From contig NZ_SSBL01000012.1 in the NCBI RefSeq assembly GCF_004795105.1, positions 1 to 64,000 of the forward strand: a DNA stretch of 64,000 nucleotides, written 5' to 3'. Shown here piece by piece: positions 19,668 through 27,919 of the stretch. Under the pieces are notes generated by a model, which saw only the letters and a program-made list of their open reading frames with translations, did not search any database and was not told the DNA's origin. The DNA is from Streptomyces sp. A0642 (GTDB lineage Bacteria > Actinomycetota > Actinomycetes > Streptomycetales > Streptomycetaceae). The position numbers and the translations under genes were made by a program. Within the stretch, counting starts at the first letter, position 1. Each line of letters starts with the position of its first letter.

Positions 19668-20294
19668 ATGGGTATCCAGGACACGCCCGAGGAATGGCCG
19701 GTCACCGCGACCGGGACTCCGTTCCGGGGCAGCAAGACCAGCGTCCGCACCGATGACGTGGAGATGCCCGACGGCACGGTCGCGCGCCGCGACTACCAGG
19801 TCCACCCGGGCTCGGTCGCCGTGCTCGCGCTCGACGACGAGGACCGGGTCCTCGTGCTGCGCCAGTACCGGCACCCGGTGCGCCAGAAACTGTGGGAGAT
19901 CCCGGCCGGGCTCCTCGACGTCCCCGGGGAGAACCCGCTGCACGCGGCGCAGCGCGAGCTCTACGAGGAGGCGTACGTCAAGGCCGAGGACTGGCGGGTG
20001 CTGACCGACGTCTACACGACACCCGGCGGCTGCGACGAAGCCGTGCGGATCTTCCTCGCCCGGAACATCTCCGAGGCGGACGGGGAGCGCTTCGCCGTCG
20101 CCGAGGAGGAGGCCGACATGGAGCTGGCCCGCGTGCCGCTCCAGGACCTCGTACGGGGCGTACTCGCCGGGGACCTCCACAACAACTGCCTGGTGGTGGG
20201 GGTGCTCGCGCTCACCGCGGTGCTCGCGGGCGACGGCGCCGACTCGCTGCGGCCCGCCGAGGCGCCCTGGCCCGCGCGGCCGTTCGAGGCCTGA
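19668..20294 (+). CDS. Nudix hydrolase (ADP-ribose pyrophosphatase type)
   Basis: A 208-residue Nudix hydrolase. The Nudix box runs GLLDVPGENPLHAAQRELYEEAYVKAE, following GX5EX7REUXEEXGU closely although the last Gly is replaced by Ala-Tyr. The upstream VLVLRQYRHPVRQKLWEIPAG strand is typical of ADP-ribose pyrophosphatases, which cut ADP-ribose to AMP and ribose 5-phosphate. ATG 19668 follows TGGGAGGACGTAG. The pyrG-Nudix pairing is conserved in actinobacteria. Its message must either read through the hairpin at 19605-19653 or start within it, so its expression may be a set fraction of pyrG transcription. Confidence 0.88.
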   Translation: MGIQDTPEEWPVTATGTPFRGSKTSVRTDDVEMPDGTVARRDYQVHPGSVAVLALDDEDRVLVLRQYRHPVRQKLWEIPAGLLDVPGENPLHAAQRELYEEAYVKAEDWRVLTDVYTTPGGCDEAVRIFLARNISEADGERFAVAEEEADMELARVPLQDLVRGVLAGDLHNNCLVVGVLALTAVLAGDGADSLRPAEAPWPARPFEA

Positions 20295-20374
20295 CGGTTC
20301 GCGTTCGGGGCCTGCCGGTTCGCCGGAGGTCCGGGGCCGACGCTCGCGCGGCCCCCGTGGACACTCCTTCGGCT

Positions 20375-20409
20375 CCCCCGATCGGAAAAGCTGCTGATCC
20401 GATCGGGGG
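20375..20409. terminator. 11-bp inverted repeat after the Nudix gene
   Basis: CCCCCGATCGG (20375-20385) and CCGATCGGGGG (20399-20409) are perfect complements across a 13-base loop. It lies between the Nudix stop and the next gene and lacks a T-run; a terminator is most likely, an operator for the next gene is possible. Confidence 0.6.
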
Positions 20410-20516
20410 ACCTCCCGTCGCGCTCCTCAGGGTTCGTCCACCCGCCTGAACTACGCTCGGACTGCCCTGACCGGAGTCCCGGCGGGCGACGCGTGCAGCG
20501 AAGTGGAGCGTGGCCC

Positions 20517-22580
20517 GTGACGGATCAGGCGGTGGACACCAGCGACCCGGCCGAGGCAGCGGGGACCGAGGGACCGGCCGCCGTCGAACCACCCCGATTC
20601 TTCGGGCGCGAGCGCGAGTTGACGGAACTGCGGGCCGATATCGAACGGGCCGGACTGGACACCATGGCCGGTCGCAGGAGCGGCCGGGCCCGGGTCCTGC
20701 TGATCGCCGGACGCCCCGGTTCCGGCCGCACCGCACTCGCCGGAGAGCTCACCCGCCGACTGCTCGCCACGGGGGACTACCCCGACGGACTGCTCCGCGT
20801 CCGGCTCACCGAACCCGGCGGCGTCCCCGTCCCCGCCGAACGTGCCGCGCGCGAACTCCTGCGCGGGCTGGGCGTGAGCGGACCGCCCGGCGCGGACGCG
20901 GACGAACTGTCCGAGATGGTCCGCGAGGCGCTCGCCGTACGCCGCGTCCTGCTCCTGCTCGACGACGCCGCCGACGCCGAACAGGTCGACCCGCTGCTGC
21001 CGGACAACCCCGACTGCCTCGTCGTCGCCACCGCTCAGGGCCCGCTGACCGGCATCCCGGGCGTCCGGCCCTGCACCATCGGCGGCCTGGACGCGGGCTC
21101 CGCCGTCGGACTGCTCGCCCTTGCGATCGGCCAGGTGAGGATCACCGTCGACCCGCTGACGGCCGAGGCGCTGGCGGAGGAGTGCGGCGGGCTGCCCGCC
21201 GCCCTGGTCATGATCGGCGGCTGGCTGGCCGCCCGCCCGACGGCCTCGGTCGCCGATGTGACGAAACAACTCCGGGAACTTCCGGAGGACGCCGACCAGC
21301 CCACCGGCGCCCGCCCGCTGACCCGCGCCTTCCGGCTGGTCCACGACTCCCTGCCGCCGACCGCCGCCCGGATACTGCGCCTGCTCTCCCTGGCCCCGGC
21401 CGGGCTCGCCGACGCCCACACCGCATCGGCGCTCGCCGGCTGCTCCGTCTCGGCCGCCCGGACCACCCTCGACGACTTCGTGCGGCTGGGGCTGCTGCGG
21501 GGCGACGGCGCGGAGCAGCCGCAGTACGAGGTGCCCGGCTGCCTCGCGGGGCTGCTGCGGGCGCTGCTGGAGGAACGGGACCGCCCGGCCGAGATCCAGC
21601 TCGCCCGGGCCCGGATGCTCGAGCGCACCGTGCGCCTGCTCCAGTCCTGCCGCGCGGTCACCGAACCGGAGGGCTCCGCGTCCCGGCGCAAGCTCGCCGG
21701 GCTGCCGCGCTCCTTGCGGTTCCCCGGCCCCGAGGCGGCGGCCGCCTGGCTGCGGGTGCGCAGGCCGGCCCTGGTCGCGTCCGCCCGGATCGCCGTCGAG
21801 GACGGTGAACTCGACACTCTGGCACGGCGGTTGGTGGCCGCCCTGGTGCGAGCACTGGCCGCGCACGAGGGCACCGAGGCGGCCGCGCCCGAGCTCTACG
21901 GACTGCACGGTCTGGTCCTGGCCGTCGCGGAGCGGCGCGATCTGCCCCGGGAGCGGGCGGCCGCCCTGCTCAACCTCGCCGACCTGGACGCCGGGACCGG
22001 CCGGACCCGGGAGGCGCTGGCCCGCTACCGGGCCGCCCTGGACGCCGGCCGGGCCGCGAAGGACCCCTACGCCACCGGCCGGGCGATGGAATCCGTGGGC
22101 GGCGCCTACGCGGAGCTGGGCGACTTCCACCGGGCCTCCGACTGGTACGGGCGGGCCCTCGCCCAGCGGCTCACCCAGGGCGAGCGCGCCGACGAAGCGC
22201 GGCTCTACGGGCGGCTGGGCACCGTGCACACGTATGCAGGCCGGTACGGCGAGGCGCTGCGGAACTGGCGCGCGGCCGCGGCCGGCTACCGCAGGCTCGG
22301 CGATCTCCCCGCCCACGCCCGGGCGCTCAGCGAGGTCGCCCGGGTCCAGGAGTACGCGGGCCGTCCGCAGGAGTCGCTGCACACGTGCCGCGAGGCCGTG
22401 GAGTGGGCCCGCCGGGCCGAGGACGTGCGCCTTCAGGCCGCACTGGAGCTGCGGCTGGCCGACACCCTCGACCGCCTCGGCGACCCCGCAGCCGCGGGTC
22501 TGCACCGGGGCGCAGCCGAGAGATTGCTGGGCGAGGAGAGCGCAGCCTACGAAATCCGTAGTGCAGTGACAGAAAATTAA
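20517..22580 (+). CDS. P-loop NTPase with C-terminal TPR repeats (STAND-like)
   Basis: A 687-residue protein resembling the NB-ARC plus TPR half of AfsR-type regulators but without a DNA-binding domain. After a FFGRERELTELRADIERAG lead, the P-loop is GRPGSGRTAL (residues 65-74), with Arg in place of the usual Lys; Walker B is VLLLLDDAADA. A winged-helix-like region (LRLLSLAPAGLADAHTASALAG) follows, and several TPRs cover about residues 480-670 (for example AYAELGDFHRASDWYGRALAQRL). It probably acts as a nucleotide-gated scaffold; the partner is unknown. The GTG at 20517 has GGAG eight bases upstream. It occupies the place where xerD lies in mycobacteria. Confidence 0.82.
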   Translation: MTDQAVDTSDPAEAAGTEGPAAVEPPRFFGRERELTELRADIERAGLDTMAGRRSGRARVLLIAGRPGSGRTALAGELTRRLLATGDYPDGLLRVRLTEPGGVPVPAERAARELLRGLGVSGPPGADADELSEMVREALAVRRVLLLLDDAADAEQVDPLLPDNPDCLVVATAQGPLTGIPGVRPCTIGGLDAGSAVGLLALAIGQVRITVDPLTAEALAEECGGLPAALVMIGGWLAARPTASVADVTKQLRELPEDADQPTGARPLTRAFRLVHDSLPPTAARILRLLSLAPAGLADAHTASALAGCSVSAARTTLDDFVRLGLLRGDGAEQPQYEVPGCLAGLLRALLEERDRPAEIQLARARMLERTVRLLQSCRAVTEPEGSASRRKLAGLPRSLRFPGPEAAAAWLRVRRPALVASARIAVEDGELDTLARRLVAALVRALAAHEGTEAAAPELYGLHGLVLAVAERRDLPRERAAALLNLADLDAGTGRTREALARYRAALDAGRAAKDPYATGRAMESVGGAYAELGDFHRASDWYGRALAQRLTQGERADEARLYGRLGTVHTYAGRYGEALRNWRAAAAGYRRLGDLPAHARALSEVARVQEYAGRPQESLHTCREAVEWARRAEDVRLQAALELRLADTLDRLGDPAAAGLHRGAAERLLGEESAAYEIRSAVTEN

Positions 22581-22593
22581 TGCTTTGTAAGGC

Positions 22594-22621
22594 TAGACAG
22601 CGGGAACCCCTTCATTAGACT
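22594..22621 (+). promoter_or_regulatory. Possible ald promoter
   Basis: TAGACA (22594-22599) and TAGACT (22616-22621) are separated by 16 bases and resemble -35 and -10 boxes of a main sigma factor. The whole 134-bp gap is AT-richer than its surroundings, which fits a promoter region. The ald GTG lies about 90 bases downstream. Confidence 0.4.
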
Positions 22622-22714
22622 GGCTCTGCCGCGGGTCTTCGCGGTGTCTCCATTTACGATGCGTATATCCGGGTATGTACAGGTGTGCCCGGGTAACTCT
22701 CTGAGCCAAGGACC

Positions 22715-23839
22715 GTGATCGACGTGAAGGTCGGCATCCCCCGCGAAGTCAAGAACAACGAGTTCCGCGTGGCGATCACGCCTGCCGGTGTGCACGAGCT
22801 CGTCCGCCACGGCCACCAGGTGGTCGTCGAGGAGAACGCCGGAGCCGGCTCCTCCATCACGGACGCGGAGTACGTCGCCGCCGGGGCGCAGATCCTGCCC
22901 ACCGCCGACGAGGTCTGGGCCTCCGCGGACCTGCTGCTGAAGGTCAAGGAGCCGGTCGCCGAGGAGTACCACCGCCTCCGCAAGGGCCAGACCCTCTTCA
23001 CGTACCTGCACCTCGCCGCCTCCCGCGCGTGCACGGACGCGCTGCTGGAGTCCGGCACCACCGCGATCGCCTACGAGACCGTCGAGACCGCGAACCGCGC
23101 GCTGCCGCTGCTCGCCCCGATGTCCGAGGTCGCGGGCCGGCTCGCCCCGCAGGTCGGCGCGTACCACCTGATGCGTTCGGTCGGCGGCCGCGGCGTGCTG
23201 CCCGGCGGTGTCCCGGGCACGGCGGCCGGCAAGGCCGTCGTCATCGGCGGCGGGGTCTCCGGCTGGAACGCCACGCAGATCGCCGTCGGTCTCGGCTTCC
23301 ACGTCACGCTGCTCGACAAGGACATCAACAAGCTCCGCGAGGCCGACAAGATCTTCGGCACCAAGGTGCAGACCGTCGTCTCCAACGCCTTCGAGCTGGA
23401 GAAGGCCGTCGTCGAGGCCGACCTCGTCGTCGGCGCCGTGCTGATCCCCGGCGCGAAGGCCCCGAAGCTGGTCACCAACGAGCTCGTCGCCAAGATGAAG
23501 CCCGGAAGTGTACTTGTCGACATTGCAATTGATCAGGGTGGTTGCTTCGAGGACTCGCACCCCACGACGCACGCCGACCCGACCTTCATGGTTCACGACT
23601 CGGTCTTCTACTGCGTCGCGAACATGCCGGGCGCGGTCCCGAACACCTCCACCTACGCCCTCACCAACGCGACGCTGCCCTACATCGTGGAGCTCGCCAA
23701 CCGTGGCTGGGTCGAGGCGCTGCGCCGTGACGCCGCACTCGCCAAGGGCCTCAACACCCATGACGGACAGGTCGTTTACCGCGAGGTGGCCGAGGCCCAC
23801 GGTCTCGACCACGTCGAACTGAGCACGCTCCTCGGCTGA
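22715..23839 (+). CDS. ald: Alanine dehydrogenase
   Basis: A 374-residue NAD-dependent enzyme that interconverts L-alanine and pyruvate plus ammonia. It opens KVGIPREVKNNEFRVAITPAGVHELV; Lys in VKEP and the HLAA segment line the active site, and the NAD-binding motif is VVIGGGVSGWNATQIAVGLG. MPGAVPNTSTYALTNATLPYI is another family landmark. GTG 22715 is used; GTG 22724, giving the common MKVGIPREV opening, has a better-placed AAGGA and may be the true start. Codons at 23504-23542 break the usual bias (see findings). Two hairpins follow the stop. Confidence 0.95.
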   Translation: MIDVKVGIPREVKNNEFRVAITPAGVHELVRHGHQVVVEENAGAGSSITDAEYVAAGAQILPTADEVWASADLLLKVKEPVAEEYHRLRKGQTLFTYLHLAASRACTDALLESGTTAIAYETVETANRALPLLAPMSEVAGRLAPQVGAYHLMRSVGGRGVLPGGVPGTAAGKAVVIGGGVSGWNATQIAVGLGFHVTLLDKDINKLREADKIFGTKVQTVVSNAFELEKAVVEADLVVGAVLIPGAKAPKLVTNELVAKMKPGSVLVDIAIDQGGCFEDSHPTTHADPTFMVHDSVFYCVANMPGAVPNTSTYALTNATLPYIVELANRGWVEALRRDAALAKGLNTHDGQVVYREVAEAHGLDHVELSTLLG

Positions 23840-23890
23840 CGTCCCCCGCCTCCGGAAGGGTGTTCCCGCCCCGCTTCCGTCAACCTCGTG

Positions 23891-23954
23891 CGTCCGGCCG
23901 GACCTTGCCGTGCAAGGTCCGGCCGGACGTGTGTCGGGGCTCCCCGGAGCCCCG
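23891..23954 (+). terminator. Double hairpin terminator after ald
   Basis: The first hairpin is a perfect 18-bp stem, 23891-23908 against 23912-23929, with a three-base loop. The second, CGGGGCTCC (23935-23943) against GGAGCCCCG (23946-23954), has a two-base loop. Together they should end ald transcription strongly. Confidence 0.8.
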
Positions 23955-24083
23955 TGCAACTCGCCTCGAACGTAACCCTTCAACCGATTCGTGCCCCCGC
24001 GAAAAGTGCGCCCGGGAGGCTGCGCGCCCTTGACAGCGGGGTGTTCGATTGCCGACACATCGGGCCGGGTCCGGCGGATTGTG

Positions 24084-24177
24084 TTGCTGCGGAGCGGTGA
24101 CACGCCATAGAGTCGCCAATCGTCGGCATGGTGCCACGCTGACCTATCGATAAGTTTCCTGGTCACGTCCAAGGAGG
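24084..24177 (+). promoter_or_regulatory. Possible parA promoter and full-consensus ribosome site
   Basis: TTGCTG (24084-24089) and TAGAGT (24108-24113) lie 18 bases apart and are the best promoter candidate in the 234 bases after the ald terminator. A TTGACA at 24030-24035 lacks a matching -10. AAGGAGGT at 24171-24178 is a perfect anti-16S ribosome site, 11 bases before the parA GTG. No parS-like palindrome was seen. Confidence 0.45.
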
Positions 24178-24188
24178 TAAGACGACTT

Positions 24189-25349
24189 GTGAATGAGTCG
24201 ACATTTACTCCCGGGGGTGTTCATCCAGGGATGCCTGCACGGGGCCAGAGCCCGAACGGGCTGGAGGCTGTCGGCTCCGTCGCTGTCCGCACCTTCGCCA
24301 CCCTCCAGCACATGACGACAGCCCCCCAGATGATGGACGGCCTACACGTGAACGCCATGGCCGGCAACGAGAGTGGCCGGGACACCGCCCACTTCGCCGA
24401 CTTCGACGAAGCGCCCCAGGGGCACTTCTACGACCCAGACGCCGAGTACGAGCCCGATCCGGAGTACGCGGCCACCCTCGCGCCCGACGCCGCCCGGCAG
24501 CGCCGTGAGCGGATCGGCCCGACCGGCCGGCCCCTGCCCTACTTCCCGATCCCGGGGCCGCTGACCGACCACGGCCCCGCGAAGATCATCGCGATGTGCA
24601 ACCAGAAGGGCGGCGTCGGCAAGACCACGTCGACCATCAACCTGGGCGCCGCGCTCGCGGAGTACGGCCGGCGCGTCCTGCTCGTCGACTTCGACCCGCA
24701 GGGAGCCCTGTCGGTCGGCCTCGGCGTCAACCCGATGGAGCTCGACCTCACCGTCTACAACCTGCTCATGGAGCGGGGCATGGCGGCCGACGAGGTCCTC
24801 CTGAAGACCGCCGTGCCCAACATGGACCTGCTGCCGAGCAACATCGACCTGTCGGCCGCCGAGGTCCAGCTGGTCAGCGAGGTGGCCCGCGAGTCCACGC
24901 TCCAGCGTGCCCTGAAGCCGCTGATGGCCGACTACGACTACATCGTGATCGACTGTCAGCCCTCGCTCGGCCTGCTGACGGTGAACGCGCTCACCGCCGC
25001 CCACAAGGTGATAGTGCCGCTCGAGTGCGAGTTCTTCGCGCTGCGCGGTGTGGCCCTGCTCACCGAGACCATCGAGAAGGTCCAGGAGCGGCTCAACCCG
25101 GACCTGGAGCTCGACGGCATCCTCGCCACCATGTACGACTCCCGTACCGTGCACAGCCGTGAGGTCCTCGCGCGCGTCGTCGAGGCCTTCGACGACCACG
25201 TCTACCACACGGTCATCGGGCGCACGGTCCGCTTCCCGGAGACCACGGTCGCCGGTGAGCCCATCACCACGTACGCCTCCAACTCGGTCGGCGCCGCCGC
25301 CTATCGCCAGCTCGCCAGGGAGGTGCTCGCCCGGTGTCACGCCGAGTGA
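24189..25349 (+). CDS. ParA family chromosome-partitioning-type ATPase
   Basis: A 386-residue ParA/Soj-like ATPase with an unusual N-terminal extension of about 130 residues (Asp/Glu-rich, including FYDPDAEYEPDPEYAATLAPD). The deviant Walker A is KGGVGKTTSTINLG, Walker A' is LLVDFDPQGALSVGLG, and Walker B YIVIDCQPSLGLL. It belongs to the ParA copy linked to scpA-scpB rather than the oriC parAB pair. It is expected to work with the SMC-ScpAB condensin or a local DNA-binding partner in chromosome organisation. GTG 24189 has a perfect ribosome site; it overlaps the following gene by GTGA. Confidence 0.92.
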   Translation: MNESTFTPGGVHPGMPARGQSPNGLEAVGSVAVRTFATLQHMTTAPQMMDGLHVNAMAGNESGRDTAHFADFDEAPQGHFYDPDAEYEPDPEYAATLAPDAARQRRERIGPTGRPLPYFPIPGPLTDHGPAKIIAMCNQKGGVGKTTSTINLGAALAEYGRRVLLVDFDPQGALSVGLGVNPMELDLTVYNLLMERGMAADEVLLKTAVPNMDLLPSNIDLSAAEVQLVSEVARESTLQRALKPLMADYDYIVIDCQPSLGLLTVNALTAAHKVIVPLECEFFALRGVALLTETIEKVQERLNPDLELDGILATMYDSRTVHSREVLARVVEAFDDHVYHTVIGRTVRFPETTVAGEPITTYASNSVGAAAYRQLAREVLARCHAE

Positions 25350-25945
25350 GTCTGCCCGGCGCCGACGAACTGTTCCGTACGACCGGGGGGATGGGGCTGC
25401 AGTCCTCGTCCCCCGCGGAGCGGCGGCGCAAGGCGAACGGCGAGGCCCGGGTACCGGCGCCGGCCGGCGAGGGCGATTCCGCCGGGGACGACACGCCGGG
25501 CGAGGGCTCCGAGCCCTCCGCGGACGCGGCGTCCTCCGAGCGGGAGGAGCACTCCGCGGCGGACACCGACGCCGGCGGCTCGCGCAGCCGGGGCGGTGAG
25601 AACGACCGCGTCGCGGTGGCCGCACAGGCCGGGCGCCGGCCGCAGCCGCCGTCCTCGCAGGAACCCGTCCCCGCCCCCGTCGTCCAGCAGCAGCGCAGAC
25701 GGGGCGCCGGCCGCGGTGCGAACCGGCGGCCCAGCGGCCGGGAGCGCCACGACGAGAAGATCACGGTCTACGTCTCCGCCGAGGAGCTGATGGACCTCGA
25801 ACACGCGCGTCTCGTGCTGCGCGGCGAGCACGGTCTGGCCGTCGACCGGGGGCGGATCGTGCGCGAGGCCGTCGCCGTGGTCCTCGCGGACCTGGAGTCG
25901 CGGGGCGACGCCAGCATTCTCGTACGGCGGCTGCGCGGCCGCTGA
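25346..25945 (+). CDS. Hypothetical protein with possible ribbon-helix-helix C-terminus, coupled to parA
   Basis: A 199-residue protein. Residues 1-130 are low-complexity (Ser, Gly, Glu, Pro, Arg), ending in the basic RRRGAGRGANRRPSGRERH. The last 65 residues, HDEKITVYVSAEELMDLEHARLVL then VDRGRIVREAVAVVLADLESRG, show a beta strand followed by two helices as in ribbon-helix-helix DNA-binding proteins. GTG 25346 overlaps the parA stop; a GTG at 25334 is also in frame. Because ParA proteins often pair with a small DNA-binding partner, this may be the local ParB-like or centromere-binding factor. That role is inference from fold pattern and coupling only. Confidence 0.7.
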   Translation: MSLPGADELFRTTGGMGLQSSSPAERRRKANGEARVPAPAGEGDSAGDDTPGEGSEPSADAASSEREEHSAADTDAGGSRSRGGENDRVAVAAQAGRRPQPPSSQEPVPAPVVQQQRRRGAGRGANRRPSGRERHDEKITVYVSAEELMDLEHARLVLRGEHGLAVDRGRIVREAVAVVLADLESRGDASILVRRLRGR

Positions 25946-26057
25946 CCGGTGCGGCGCCGGTAGCCTGCCCGGAGGGCGGCCGCCGGCCGAGCGGTGCGGC
26001 CCGCCCCCCGCACGGGCCGCCGCCCGCCGCCCGTGTCCCGTCGCTCCCTGGATCCGC

Positions 26058-27275
26058 ATGCCGACACCCGACCAGCCCGCCCGCACCTCCCGCCGCCCCC
26101 TGGGCCGCGGGCCGGGCGGCGGATCCGCGCCCGGGGACGGGGCGGCGGCCTCGGAGGACGTCACCCCGGGTTCCCCGGAGGACGTGGTCCCGGGTTCCGC
26201 GGAGGACGTGATCCCGGGTTCCGCGGAGGACGTCACCCCGGGTTCCCCGGACGACGTGATCCCGGGTTCCCCCGAGGACGACGGGGTTCCGGTGGTTCAG
26301 GAGGCTCCGCCGGCCGGGCCCGTCGCCGTGGACGCCGCGCCCGCTCCTGACGACGTCACCCCGGATCCCCCGGAGGACGGGGCTCCGGTGGTTCAGCAGG
26401 CTCCGCCGCGCGGAGCCCACGCCGTGGACGCCGCGCCCGCCCCCGGGGCCGCCCCCGACGACGGGCGTTTCAGCGTCCGGCTGGCGAACTTCGAGGGGCC
26501 GTTCGATCTGCTGCTCCAGCTCATCTCCAAGCACAAGCTGGATGTGACCGAGGTCGCCCTCTCCAAGGTGACCGACGAGTTCATGGCGCACATCCGGGCC
26601 ATGGGAGCGGACTGGGACCTCGACGAGACCACCGAATTCCTGGTCGTCGCCGCGACCCTCCTCGATCTCAAGGCCGCCCGCCTGCTGCCCGCCGCCGAGG
26701 TGGAGGACGAGGGGGACCTGGCGCTCCTGGAGGCCAGGGACCTGCTCTTCGCCCGGCTGCTGCAGTACCGCGCGTACAAGCGCATCGCCGAGATCTTCAG
26801 CGCCCGCCTCGAAGCGGAGGGCCGGCGCTTCCCCCGTACCGTCGGGCTGGAGCCGCACCACGCAGAGCTGCTGCCCGACGTGGTCATCAGCATCGGGGCC
26901 GAGGGCTTCGCACGGCTCGCCGTGAAGGCGATGCAGCCGAAGCCCAGGCCGCAGGTCTACATCGACCACATCCACGCCCCCCTGGTCAGCGTCCGCGAAC
27001 AGGCCGGGATCGTGGTGGAGCGGGTCCGGGAGGCGGGGGAGATCAGCTTCCGGGAGCTGACGGCCGACGCCCCGGACACCCTCACCGTCGTCGCGCGGTT
27101 CCTCTCCCTGCTGGAGCTCTACCGGGAGAAGGCCGTGGCCCTGGACCAGGACGAGGCGCTCGGCGAGCTCATGGTGCGCTGGACCGGGGGAGAGGGGGCC
27201 GGACCGGCCGTGACGGACGAGTTCGACCAGGAGACACCGGACGTGCAGGACGAACGGCAGGAGGGCAAGGCATGA
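26058..27275 (+). CDS. scpA: Segregation and condensation protein ScpA with repeat-containing N-terminal extension
   Basis: A 405-residue kleisin that bridges SMC and ScpB in the condensin complex. The conserved part begins near residue 135, FSVRLANFEGPFDLLLQLISKHKLDVTEVALSKVTDEF, the usual SMC-neck-binding N-terminal domain, and ends in the winged-helix ITFRELTADAPDTLTVVARFLSLLELYREKAV-type segment. Normal ScpA is about 250-270 residues; here 135 extra residues precede the core and hold five repeats of EDVTPGSP type plus a second duplicated block. ATG 26058 is used, but no clear ribosome site is visible, so a later start is possible. It overlaps scpB (ATGA). Confidence 0.92.
   Translation: MPTPDQPARTSRRPLGRGPGGGSAPGDGAAASEDVTPGSPEDVVPGSAEDVIPGSAEDVTPGSPDDVIPGSPEDDGVPVVQEAPPAGPVAVDAAPAPDDVTPDPPEDGAPVVQQAPPRGAHAVDAAPAPGAAPDDGRFSVRLANFEGPFDLLLQLISKHKLDVTEVALSKVTDEFMAHIRAMGADWDLDETTEFLVVAATLLDLKAARLLPAAEVEDEGDLALLEARDLLFARLLQYRAYKRIAEIFSARLEAEGRRFPRTVGLEPHHAELLPDVVISIGAEGFARLAVKAMQPKPRPQVYIDHIHAPLVSVREQAGIVVERVREAGEISFRELTADAPDTLTVVARFLSLLELYREKAVALDQDEALGELMVRWTGGEGAGPAVTDEFDQETPDVQDERQEGKA
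26154..26282 (+). repeat. 24-bp tandem repeat in scpA
   Basis: Five units of 24 bp (8 codons, consensus EDVxPGSx) run from 26154 to 26273, followed by a partial GAGGACGAC. Units share GACGTNNNCCCGGGTTCC and differ mainly in the fourth codon. The repeat keeps the scpA reading frame. Confidence 0.85.
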
Positions 27276-27919
27276 GCGAACAGGACGTCACCGGCTCCGC
27301 CGTCGCGGACCTCGATCTCAAGCCGGCCCTGGAGGCCGTCCTGATGGTCGTCGACGAGCCCGCGACCGAGGAGCACCTGGCCAAGGTGCTGGAGCGGCCC
27401 CGGCGGGCCGTCGCCGACGCGCTGCGGGAACTGGCCGACGAGTACACCGTCCAGCGCCGCGGTTTCGACCTCAGGCTGGTCGCGGGCGGCTGGCGCTTCT
27501 ACACGCGTCCGGAGTACGCGGCGGCGGTCGAGGGCTTCGTCCTGGACGGCCAGCACGCCCGGCTGACCCAGGCGGCGCTGGAGACCCTGGCGGTCGTCGC
27601 GTACCGCCAGCCGGTGAGCCGGTCGAGGGTCTCCGCGGTGCGCGGCGTGAACTGTGACGGGGTCATGAGGACCCTGCTCCAGAGGGGCCTCGTCGAGGAA
27701 GCGGGCGCGGAACCCGAAACAGGTGCGATCCTGTACAGGACGACGAACTACTTTCTGGAGCGAATGGGCCTGCGTGGCCTGGACGAGCTCCCGGAGCTCG
27801 CGCCCTTCCTCCCCGAGGCGGACGCGATCGAGGCTGAGACGCTAGAGGGTGTGCCGTCGTTCGATCCGGACGCACCGGACACCCCGGATACTCACGCACA
27901 CGACAAGACGGAATTTTGA
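27272..27919 (+). CDS. scpB: Segregation and condensation protein ScpB
   Basis: A 215-residue ScpB that dimerises and binds the middle of ScpA. Two winged-helix domains are seen: LKPALEAVLMVVDEPATEEHLAKVLERPRRAVADALRELADEY and LTQAALETLAVVAYRQPVSRSRVSAVRGVNCDGVMRTLLQRGLVEE, the second being the family hallmark, with ILYRTTNYFLERMGLRGLDELPEL after it. ATG 27272 overlaps the scpA stop, and the stop TGA shares its last base with the rluB ATG, so the three are translationally coupled. Tail residues after 190 are acidic and Thr/Asp-rich. The gene is complete and normal in length. Confidence 0.95.
   Translation: MSEQDVTGSAVADLDLKPALEAVLMVVDEPATEEHLAKVLERPRRAVADALRELADEYTVQRRGFDLRLVAGGWRFYTRPEYAAAVEGFVLDGQHARLTQAALETLAVVAYRQPVSRSRVSAVRGVNCDGVMRTLLQRGLVEEAGAEPETGAILYRTTNYFLERMGLRGLDELPELAPFLPEADAIEAETLEGVPSFDPDAPDTPDTHAHDKTEF

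Noticed and set aside
24030..24035. TTGACA as parA -35
   Set aside because: No acceptable -10 follows at 16-19 bases; the TTGCTG/TAGAGT pair is better.
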